Shown piece after piece: positions 1 through 6,895 of a stretch of DNA of 60,714 nucleotides. Numbering within the stretch: the stretch's first letter is position 1; each line of letters opens with the position of its first letter. The position numbers and the translations under genes were made by a program. The DNA is from Flavicella sp964230805 (GTDB lineage: Bacteria; Bacteroidota; Bacteroidia; Flavobacteriales; Flavobacteriaceae), in contig CAXRIA010000038.1 in assembly GCA_964230805.1 (NCBI GenBank), positions 1-60,714 of the forward strand, written 5' to 3'. The notes under the pieces are model-generated. The model worked only from the letters and a program-made list of their open reading frames with translations. It ran no database searches and was not told where the DNA came from.

Positions 1-80
1 CTGTAAGCAACCCTCAAAAGACTTTTAGGAACGCAAAGGCAGCGAAGGGTTGTCGCGGGTTTTATTTTTGCATTAGAGAC
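1..80. other. left edge, no gene assigned
   Basis: All three forward frames are short. One of them stays open from the edge into the tRNA on the opposite strand, which is a common artefact. No RNA gene or protein family could be recognised. The stretch may be the far flank of a gene outside the window. Confidence 0.4.
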
Positions 81-117
81 AAAAAAAACACTCCTTACAT
101 CAAGGAGTGTTTTTTTG
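81..117 (-). terminator. bidirectional rho-independent terminator after tRNA-Thr
   Basis: A perfect 10-bp stem (87-96 with 102-111) closes a 5-nt loop and is flanked by an A-run on the left and a T-run on the right. Read leftward it follows the tRNA and supplies a U-tract. It could also stop rightward transcription entering from outside the window. Confidence 0.85.
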
Positions 118-120
118 TTT

Positions 121-197
121 TGGAGCCGATGGAGGGACTCGAACCCACGACCTGCTGATTACAAATCAGCTGCTCTAGCCAGCTGAGCTACATCGGC
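121..197 (-). tRNA. trnT: tRNA-Thr (anticodon UGU)
   Basis: The reverse strand folds into a full cloverleaf of 77 nt. The acceptor stem is GCCGATG/CATCGGC, the D-arm GCTC/GAGC, and the anticodon stem GCTGA/TCAGC carries the loop TTTGTAA (anticodon TGT). A normal T-arm contains GGTTCGAGTCC, and the 3' CCA is encoded. The tRNA reads the threonine codon ACA and, by wobble, others of its box. It has its own promoter on the right and a strong terminator on the left, so it looks like a single-gene unit. Confidence 0.97.
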
Positions 198-228
198 ATG
201 TTTGCGAAAAATTTTCTGCAAAGCGCTG

Positions 229-260
229 CAAATATAGAAGGGTTCCACCAACTACACAAG
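229..260 (-). promoter_or_regulatory. promoter of tRNA-Thr
   Basis: On the minus strand a -33 TTG (257-259) lies 20 bp upstream of TATATTTG (229-236), matching the Bacteroidota sigma-A consensus TTTG-N19-TAnnTTTG. The predicted transcript start is about 25 nt before the mature 5' end of the tRNA. Confidence 0.8.
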
Positions 261-330
261 AAAAAAAATGAGAAAAATTTCATGCTTTTTTAAGTAGCTG
301 ATTTTCATGAGGGTTCCGCTAAAAAAAAAT

Positions 331-356
331 AAAAAAAAGCACCGAGGCGTGGGTAC
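331..356 (-). terminator. probable terminator after the DUF5723-like gene
   Basis: On the minus strand a 5-bp stem (339-343 with 352-356, one G-U pair) is followed directly by eight T residues and further T-rich sequence. The stem begins at the gene's stop codon. The hairpin is short, so the call is moderate. Confidence 0.5.
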
Positions 357-1651
357 TAGGATTTGTAGCCAAACACAAAATTCATTCCGATGCGAAGGCT
401 TCCTCCTTGGACTTCTTCTACTTTTCCGAACAAACCAACGAGGTTGTCTGTCGCGGCGTAGAATTGTAAAAAGCCCAAACGCAGGATGGCATTGGCACCG
501 AGGCTAACACTATTTTGAGGACCGCCCCCGCGCGCCAAAATACCAAAAGTAGTTTTGTTCAAGGTTCTTTGGTAGCCGATCGAATAACTGGGTTTGCTGT
601 CGAGCAGCGCATGGCTGTTGTTGAAAAATGCCGCCACCAAGGTGTTTTTGGGTGTGAGTTGGTAACGCGCCGAAAAGAACGTTTTGACAGCCAGTTTTGT
701 GGTAAAAGGTTCCGCCGTTTCCGAGCTACCGATGACCTCGTTCAAGGCGTCTTCAATTTCCTCTTCAATCGAGTTGTCCGTATTCAAATCAATGCCGCTG
801 TAAATCGTTCCTTCAGAATCTTCAAGGTGGTAGTTTTTTACGTTTTCAGTCCAGTGAATCGATCCAATGTCATTCACGGCAAGTTCAAGGGTGAGTTTGT
901 CAGTAATCGCATATGTGGCACCCAGGTCCATGGCGAACCCTTTGTTTTCGGTAAACAAAGACAGGTCCTCGTATTCCGGATCTTCAATGCCTGCTGTGTG
1001 TAGGGTGGCATTCGAAGCTTGTACGTTCCAAAAAGAGGTGATGGGATCGATGTCCACAGAAAAAGAAGCATTGTCCTGTATTTTTGCATGCGACCTTCCG
1101 TTGAGCGATTTCAATCGTAGGGCAACTGCCAAACGGTTATTAAAGAATTGATGGGTATAGCCAAAACCAATTTCAGTGTAGGAGGTAGCCAGTATTTTTT
1201 CATTCGACAAGGCAAAACTGTCAGAAAAACCATACGCTGCAAGTTGGATAAAATCGTCACTGATAATGGAATTTAGAGAGGTTTTTGCATTGGCAAAGAA
1301 AGTGACAGAGCCCTTGCCAGTTTTCAAAGCAAGCATCCAAAGAGGGGCGGATATGTCGGCCTCAAAAGCGTTTTTTTGCTGCGCAACGGCGTGTAAATTT
1401 TCGAAATCGAGTTTTAAAAGGTTGTTGTTGACCGTCAATACATCCGACAATAGGAAATTAGAATTTACCCGAGCACTGGCATGCGTTAAGGCCCCTATTG
1501 TAAAGGCATTTTTGGGGACGTAGACGGGGGACAGGTTTTGTGTTTGCGCCACGTAGTCGCCCATATGGTAAAAAGACAAATCGTTTTGCGCATGGCTCGT
1601 GCCGAACGTCGCAAAAATCAGAACAATAAAGGTGAATAAGGTTTTTTTCAT
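356..1651 (-). CDS. DUF5723-like outer-membrane protein
   Basis: A 431-residue exported protein. The start gives a clean signal peptide ending in SHA about residue 21. The rest is rich in alternating polar/aromatic strands (for example YTEIGFGYTHQF and LRLGFLQFYAATDN) and the C-terminus ends in a strand, as expected of an outer-membrane beta-barrel. It resembles the DUF5723 proteins that are common and uncharacterised in Flavobacteriia. It begins 9 bp after the upstream lipoprotein gene, so the two are almost certainly one transcript. No enzymatic motif is visible. The function is unknown; the family assignment is by recollection of sequence style and is fairly but not fully secure. Confidence 0.75.
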   Translation of the reverse strand: MKKTLFTFIVLIFATFGTSHAQNDLSFYHMGDYVAQTQNLSPVYVPKNAFTIGALTHASARVNSNFLLSDVLTVNNNLLKLDFENLHAVAQQKNAFEADISAPLWMLALKTGKGSVTFFANAKTSLNSIISDDFIQLAAYGFSDSFALSNEKILATSYTEIGFGYTHQFFNNRLAVALRLKSLNGRSHAKIQDNASFSVDIDPITSFWNVQASNATLHTAGIEDPEYEDLSLFTENKGFAMDLGATYAITDKLTLELAVNDIGSIHWTENVKNYHLEDSEGTIYSGIDLNTDNSIEEEIEDALNEVIGSSETAEPFTTKLAVKTFFSARYQLTPKNTLVAAFFNNSHALLDSKPSYSIGYQRTLNKTTFGILARGGGPQNSVSLGANAILRLGFLQFYAATDNLVGLFGKVEEVQGGSLRIGMNFVFGYKS

Positions 1652-1660
1652 GGGGTCTTT

Positions 1661-3325
1661 TTATTCGTTGTCATCGGTGAATTCAGCGCTTAGTTTTGTG
1701 CCGATGGAAATGCGCACGGCATCGCTTCCTTTGAGAAGCACCTCGTCTTCTCCTTGCGGAAGCACGAGTGTCAACACAACTTGCACATTTTGTACTTCAT
1801 TCAACAGTGCGATGTCTTCTTCGTTCCAGTCAATGCGAAAATTGGAAGTTACCGGAACACCGTCAGAAGCACCCGTTTCATCTACATTGGCCGCCTCAAA
1901 CCCTGTCAGTGTTTCGCTGAGTACGGTTTGACCGAAATCATTTTTAAAATGCAAGACCAAACGGCCCGTCATCGGAATTTTGTTGGACACAGTCACCGAC
2001 AAAAGCAGTTCAGTAAGGTTGTCTAAAATATCTTCCGTATCAAATGAGATCATTTTTTGCAAGCTGACTTCGTCAAAAGTTAGGTTCACCTGTACCTCCA
2101 GACCTTCATTGTCCGTGGCATAAAAATTTTCGTTCGGATTGGCATCGATCGGGTTGGCCTTGCCGCTGACTGTCAAGTCAATGAACGAAGGTTTGGATTC
2201 CAACAGGGCAACAATATTTGAATTGTCTTGATTCAGTTCGATGGCTGTTGTTTTCTTTTCATCGCCAAAGTGGGTGACACCTTCAATGACAAAGGTATCG
2301 GGCAAACCCACATTTCCATTGTAAGAAAGGTTTGTGGTGTTTGAACCCTGGCGAGATCGGATGTCTGATAAATGAACACCTATAGGGAAGCCGTAATCGT
2401 TCGTAGCTGTTAGGGTCATGCGTGGGTTGGTAAACGAAAGATCGCTGTCGCCAAAATTTTCAAAGAAATCCAAAGAAAGTGATTTTTCAGAAACAGAAAA
2501 GGTCTCTTGTTTGAAATCTCCATAGACCACCTCAGTACCTGCCTCTGTCAAAACAGCCTCATAGGAAACAGCATCGTTCGCTCGCAATACATCACCCGCT
2601 GCAAAGGAGAAAACGGCTTGTAAATTCAAAACCAACTGGTTGTGAGTGCTGTCAAAGTTGTTTCCGTCGTGCGTCAAATTGGCCTCGTAATCGTTCAGTG
2701 AGATGCGAATGGTTTGGACTTCGAATCCATTCAGTACCACCGTTTCTCTAAAAGTAGCACCACCGATTTTTTTGGTAAAAGAGGGAATTTCTAGTGTGAG
2801 ATCAATACGAGCGTCCAAACTTGAAGTGAACGTAATATCGAGGGTTCCCTCTCGAAAAGAGGCGCCCGTAATTTCTTGAGACAAGTTCAAATGGTGCAGG
2901 GTTTGGTTGTTTCTTGATCTTTCTCCGATCAATGGATTGGGCAAACCGGGACCAATTTCTGGGGTGATGGTGTAAGGAAACGCTTCACCAATGGCGGCAA
3001 GATTTGCTGCCGTGATCGGTGTGTTTATCGTTGAACGGATGGTTGTATTGGGAATTTTTACATCAAAAGCGCTGTCGTCGTTTCCCGCGAAAGATTCGGT
3101 GTACGAAAACGCCAATCGCTCACTCGAGGTCAAGTCAAAATTGTCAGACCCCAGTTCCTCGAACAATTCCGAAACGGTATAGTCCAAATAACCCGCAGGC
3201 AATTGCGCACTTCCTTCCCAACTCGTTTCTTCTTCAAATGCTGTGTCCAAATAAGAGACGTCGCATGAGACGATACATATGGAAAATACAAATAAGAGGG
3301 CGGGGTAACACGTGAATTTTTGCAT
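1661..3325 (-). CDS. large predicted lipoprotein, function unknown
   Basis: A 554-residue protein with an N-terminal hydrophobic segment followed by IVSC. Cys21 is a plausible lipidation site, so export to the outer membrane as a lipoprotein is likely. The mature part is almost entirely beta-strand-like with many Asp, Asn and Thr, and shows repeated stretches of the type LDITFTSSLDARIDLTLEIPSF, suggesting tandem immunoglobulin-like or jelly-roll modules. No catalytic motif was recognised. It is the first gene of a two-gene unit with the DUF5723-like barrel protein 9 bp downstream, so the pair may form one outer-membrane complex (inference). The upstream intergenic region is shared with the divergent HMG-CoA reductase gene. 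Confidence 0.75.
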   Translation of the reverse strand: MQKFTCYPALLFVFSICIVSCDVSYLDTAFEEETSWEGSAQLPAGYLDYTVSELFEELGSDNFDLTSSERLAFSYTESFAGNDDSAFDVKIPNTTIRSTINTPITAANLAAIGEAFPYTITPEIGPGLPNPLIGERSRNNQTLHHLNLSQEITGASFREGTLDITFTSSLDARIDLTLEIPSFTKKIGGATFRETVVLNGFEVQTIRISLNDYEANLTHDGNNFDSTHNQLVLNLQAVFSFAAGDVLRANDAVSYEAVLTEAGTEVVYGDFKQETFSVSEKSLSLDFFENFGDSDLSFTNPRMTLTATNDYGFPIGVHLSDIRSRQGSNTTNLSYNGNVGLPDTFVIEGVTHFGDEKKTTAIELNQDNSNIVALLESKPSFIDLTVSGKANPIDANPNENFYATDNEGLEVQVNLTFDEVSLQKMISFDTEDILDNLTELLLSVTVSNKIPMTGRLVLHFKNDFGQTVLSETLTGFEAANVDETGASDGVPVTSNFRIDWNEEDIALLNEVQNVQVVLTLVLPQGEDEVLLKGSDAVRISIGTKLSAEFTDDNE

Positions 3326-3418
3326 GAATTGTTGGGGTATCGGGTTTTCGAATTCTTTGATAAAGAACTAGAGTAAAGATAAAAAATTCTTGAGATAATC
3401 CGCAGAAAAAAACCCTTT

Positions 3419-3452
3419 TTTGTATTTTTCTACTAAGGAAAAAGTACCTTTG
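3419..3452 (+). promoter_or_regulatory. promoter of HMG-CoA reductase operon
   Basis: TACCTTTG (3445-3452) matches the -7 consensus TAnnTTTG, and TTTG (3419-3422) lies 22 bp upstream, slightly longer than the ideal 19. The ATG follows 25 bp downstream. No comparably good box was seen for the divergent lipoprotein gene. Confidence 0.65.
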
Positions 3453-3477
3453 CAAGAGTTTCAAATAGAAGAGATTT

Positions 3478-4764
3478 ATGAGCAAAAGAATAGCGGGTTT
3501 TTCAAAACTTTCCAAAGAAGAAAAAATGGAATGGTTGGCAACCACATTTTTTCATGACCCCCGTGCAGCGAAAATGACCTTACAGCAGTACTGGAATACG
3601 GATGAAAAATTACAGCGTTTGCACGACGATTTTATTGAAAACACACTTTCCAATTTTTACTTGCCCTTTGGTGTGGCGCCGAACTTTTTGATCAACGGTA
3701 CGGACTATACTTTACCCATGGTCATTGAAGAGAGTTCTGTGGTGGCGGCCGCATCGCTGGTTGGTAAGTTTTGGAGCACCCGAGGCGGTTTTCAGGCCGA
3801 GGTTTTGGGGACCAAAAAAATAGGACAAGTCCATTTTATGTATGAGGGCACTTTGGAAAGCCTTCAGCATTATTTTGAATCTGTAAAACCGGCTTTGTGG
3901 CAGGCCACAGAAAGCATCACCAAAAATATGCGCCAAAGAGGCGGCGGTATTTTGGAGATGGAACTCCGAGACAAAACCACCGAACTGGCCAATTATTACC
4001 AGTTGCATGTGACCTTTGAAACCAAAGATTCCATGGGGGCCAATTTTATCAACTCTTGTTTGGAAGCCATTGCGGGAGCCTTTGAAAAAGACGGTGTGCG
4101 TATTGTGATGAGTATTTTGTCCAATTACGTACCCGAATGTTTGGTGCGTGCGGAAGTAAGCTGTTCGGTAAACGATTTGCTGCCTCCCAACAGTCCCATT
4201 TCTGCCGAAGCCTATGCACAGAAATTTAAAAATGCGGTAGACATCGCAGCGGTAGAACCCTACCGAGCGGTCACGCACAACAAAGGAATTATGAACGGCA
4301 TCGATGCGTTGGTATTGGCCACAGGGAATGATTTTAGAGCGATTGAAGCCTGTGCACATGCCTACGCTGCCAAAGACGGCGTTTACAAAAGTTTGACACA
4401 TTGTGAAATCAAAGACGGCGTATTTCATTTTTGGATAGAAATCCCACTTGCTTTGGGTACCGTGGGTGGACTGACGGCCTTGCATCCGATGTCTAAATTT
4501 TCGTTGGAATTGTTACAAGAGCCCTCTGCGGAGGAACTGATGAAAATTATTGCCGTGGCAGGTCTCGCACAAAACTTTGCGGCACTGCGGGCTTTGACAA
4601 CCACGGGAATACAGCAAGGACATATGAAAATGCATTTGATGAATATTTTAAACCAACTAGGAGCCACAGCCGAGGAAAAACAGATGCTGGTCAAACATTT
4701 TGAAAACAGCCCCGTGAGTCACAGTGCTGTGTCAGAAGCCTATGAAAAATTAAAGTCGGCTTGA
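3478..4764 (+). CDS. mvaA: hydroxymethylglutaryl-CoA reductase, class II
   Basis: A 428-residue cytosolic reductase that would convert HMG-CoA to mevalonate. It has the bacterial class II layout without a membrane anchor. Landmarks visible are VIEESSVVAAAS (residues 82-93, catalytic Glu), DSMGANFINS (184-193), HNKGIMNGIDAL (267-278, catalytic Lys269), ATGNDFRA (281-288, Asp285) and GHMKMH (381-386, catalytic His382). These positions lie within a few residues of those in the Pseudomonas mevalonii enzyme. The stop codon overlaps the ATG of the next gene (TGATG), so translation is probably coupled. In an organism that also encodes mevalonate kinase and decarboxylase nearby, the biosynthetic direction is far more likely than mevalonate degradation. 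Confidence 0.95.
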   Translation: MSKRIAGFSKLSKEEKMEWLATTFFHDPRAAKMTLQQYWNTDEKLQRLHDDFIENTLSNFYLPFGVAPNFLINGTDYTLPMVIEESSVVAAASLVGKFWSTRGGFQAEVLGTKKIGQVHFMYEGTLESLQHYFESVKPALWQATESITKNMRQRGGGILEMELRDKTTELANYYQLHVTFETKDSMGANFINSCLEAIAGAFEKDGVRIVMSILSNYVPECLVRAEVSCSVNDLLPPNSPISAEAYAQKFKNAVDIAAVEPYRAVTHNKGIMNGIDALVLATGNDFRAIEACAHAYAAKDGVYKSLTHCEIKDGVFHFWIEIPLALGTVGGLTALHPMSKFSLELLQEPSAEELMKIIAVAGLAQNFAALRALTTTGIQQGHMKMHLMNILNQLGATAEEKQMLVKHFENSPVSHSAVSEAYEKLKSA

Positions 4765-5672
4765 TGGAAAAATTTTACAGCAATGGAAAATTATTAATCA
4801 CAGGAGAATACGCCGTTTTGGACGGCGCTCTTGCTTTTGCCTTACCCACCCAATTTGGGCAGCGATTGGAAGTGTGTTCTCTCGATCAGCCTGTGGTGAT
4901 TTGGGAAAGTTTTTCCGTCCTTGAGGAAATGTGGTTTCAAGCGGAATTGAAGGTAGCTGAATTGCATCTTCCTCATGACAATAAAGAAACGGCCATCTTG
5001 CAAAAAATACTGTTGGAGGCCAAAAAAATGAACCCTGAATTTCTCAGCAAAGGAACGGGCGCTTTTGTGCAAACATTTTTAACCTTTCCCAACAATTGGG
5101 GTTTGGGTACTTCCTCTACTTTGATCAATAGCATTGCCTCTTGGGCAGCCGTCGATGCTTTTGAATTGTTGCAAAAATCTTTTGGAGGTAGTGGCTACGA
5201 TATTGCCTGTGCCCAAAACGATACACCGATATGGTACCAACGATTGAATGACGGGCAGGAGGTGACAGCCGTTGTTTTTGAGCCCCCTTTTTTAGATCAG
5301 TTGTACTTTGTTTATTTGAATGAGAAACAAGACAGCAAAGCGGGAATAAAAGCCTACCGTGCAGATACCTCCGACAAAAAAGAAATGTTGCAAGCGATTT
5401 CAGACATTACTCAAAAAATAACCCATGTGACCTCTTTGTCCGAATTTGAGGTTTTGATCCGACAGCACGAGCAAATAATCAGTAATTTGTTAGGGTTGAC
5501 CCCGGTGAAAGAAAGGCTTTTTTCCGATTATTTTGGTGAAGTGAAAAGTTTGGGGGCTTGGGGCGGCGATTTTGTTTTGGTCACAGGCAATGAAAATACC
5601 CCCCAATATTTTCAATCGAAAGGATATGAAATTGTGGTGCCTTACAAAGGCATGATCCTACAAAAAAAATAA
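4764..5672 (+). CDS. GYDIA-family GHMP kinase, candidate phosphomevalonate kinase
   Basis: A 302-residue small-molecule kinase of the GHMP superfamily. The N-terminus (GKLLITGEYAVLDG, residues 8-21) and the glycine/serine ATP loop WGLGTSST (112-119) are clear, and the family signature GYDIA is at 144-148. The ATG at 4764 is preferred over the in-frame TTG at 4761 because it forms the usual TGATG overlap with mvaA. The window holds mevalonate kinase and the diphosphomevalonate decarboxylase but no classical phosphomevalonate kinase. Coupling of this kinase to HMG-CoA reductase makes it the natural candidate for that step. The substrate is inferred from context, not from a diagnostic residue. 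Confidence 0.85.
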   Translation: MEKFYSNGKLLITGEYAVLDGALAFALPTQFGQRLEVCSLDQPVVIWESFSVLEEMWFQAELKVAELHLPHDNKETAILQKILLEAKKMNPEFLSKGTGAFVQTFLTFPNNWGLGTSSTLINSIASWAAVDAFELLQKSFGGSGYDIACAQNDTPIWYQRLNDGQEVTAVVFEPPFLDQLYFVYLNEKQDSKAGIKAYRADTSDKKEMLQAISDITQKITHVTSLSEFEVLIRQHEQIISNLLGLTPVKERLFSDYFGEVKSLGAWGGDFVLVTGNENTPQYFQSKGYEIVVPYKGMILQKK

Positions 5673-5674
5673 GC

Positions 5675-6895
5675 ATGCACAAAGATGTTGTCATCATAGG
5701 AGGGGGAGCTGCTGGATTTTTTACCGCCATTACCGCCAAAGAAAACAACCCTTCCTTGCAAGTGGTGATTCTTGAAAAAGGAAAAGAAGTCCTGCAAAAA
5801 GTGAAAATATCCGGCGGAGGAAGGTGTAATGTGACCCATGCTTGTTTTGTACCCAAAGATTTGTGCGAATTCTATCCCCGAGGGAAAAAAGAATTGTTGG
5901 GGCCTTTTCATCAGTTTATGACAGGAGACACGATGGAATGGTTCGAAAGTCGTGGCGTTCCCCTAAAAATTGAAAAAGACAACCGTGTTTTTCCAACGTC
6001 CAATTCCTCGCAAAGCATATTGGATTGTTTTCAAAAACAGGTAAACGATTTGGGAATTGAAGTATTGACCAATCATGGCGTCAACCACCTATTGAAAAAA
6101 GAAGACCATTGGCTCGTACAAACGTCCAAAGGCGATTTTAGGGCACAAAAAGTGGTGGTTACGGCAGGCAGTAGCAAACGGGTATGGGATTTGGTACGTT
6201 CCTTACAGCACACCGTTATTGCACCGGTGCCGTCCTTGTTTACCTTTACAATCCAAGACAATCGCTTGTCGGATTTGTCAGGTCTTTCGGTGCCCAATGC
6301 CACGGTTCGTTTGGAAGGAACAAAATTAGAATCACAAGGGCCTTTGTTAATTACACATTGGGGGTTGAGTGGGCCTGCGGTGTTGAAATTGTCTGCCTTT
6401 GGAGCCCGACTTTTGGCCGAAAAAAATTACGAATACAACGTACAGGTCAATTGGATTTCCATGCGTTTGGGTCAGGCCACTCAGGAATTGCAGCGAGTGA
6501 AAAAAAACCAGGCAAAAAAACAGATCGCTTTGCGGTCTCCCTTTGAAGAACTCCCCAAACGCTTGTGGGAGCGCATGGTGATCGCTTCAGAAATAGATCC
6601 TTTGACGAGGTGGGCAGATGTCTCCCATAAAAAACTAGAGGCCATCGCCGAACAACTGACCCAAGGGCTGTTTGAAGCACGAGGAAAAAGTGCGTTTAAA
6701 GAAGAGTTTGTCACGGCAGGGGGGGTGGACTTAAAAGAAATCGATTTCAAACGTTTTGAAAGCAAATTGCATAAGAATTTATTTTTCGCAGGGGAGGTGC
6801 TGAATATCGATGCTGTTACAGGAGGCTTCAACTTTCAAAATGCATGGACGGGTGGTTTTCTGATTGGAAAAGCACTGGCGACGGATCCGTCTTAA
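5675..6895 (+). CDS. FAD-dependent oxidoreductase, HI0933/YhiN (BaiN-like) family
   Basis: A 406-residue flavoprotein with an N-terminal dinucleotide-binding motif IIGGGAAGF (7-15). The family-typical VKISGGGRCNVTH (43-55) and the C-terminal GGFNFQNAWTGGFLIGKA place it in the HI0933-like group. Members named BaiN act on bile-acid intermediates in gut clostridia, but most members, and probably this one, have no assigned substrate. The start lies 2 bp after the GHMP kinase stop, so it is the third gene of the mvaA operon. Its stop overlaps the stop of the convergent gene by 2-3 bp. A role in reducing an isoprenoid is possible only as inference from position. Confidence 0.88.
   Translation: MHKDVVIIGGGAAGFFTAITAKENNPSLQVVILEKGKEVLQKVKISGGGRCNVTHACFVPKDLCEFYPRGKKELLGPFHQFMTGDTMEWFESRGVPLKIEKDNRVFPTSNSSQSILDCFQKQVNDLGIEVLTNHGVNHLLKKEDHWLVQTSKGDFRAQKVVVTAGSSKRVWDLVRSLQHTVIAPVPSLFTFTIQDNRLSDLSGLSVPNATVRLEGTKLESQGPLLITHWGLSGPAVLKLSAFGARLLAEKNYEYNVQVNWISMRLGQATQELQRVKKNQAKKQIALRSPFEELPKRLWERMVIASEIDPLTRWADVSHKKLEAIAEQLTQGLFEARGKSAFKEEFVTAGGVDLKEIDFKRFESKLHKNLFFAGEVLNIDAVTGGFNFQNAWTGGFLIGKALATDPS

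Noticed and set aside
1..165. open frame running from the left edge across the tRNA complement
   Set aside because: It reads antisense through tRNA-Thr and the terminator, a frequent annotation artefact, and has no start or family match.
515..1003. 162-residue plus-strand frame inside the DUF5723-like gene
   Set aside because: Antisense shadow; the minus-strand gene has a signal peptide and barrel pattern, while this frame has neither.
3712..4485. 257-residue minus-strand frame opposite HMG-CoA reductase
   Set aside because: The plus-strand frame contains all HMG-CoA reductase catalytic motifs, so this is a shadow.
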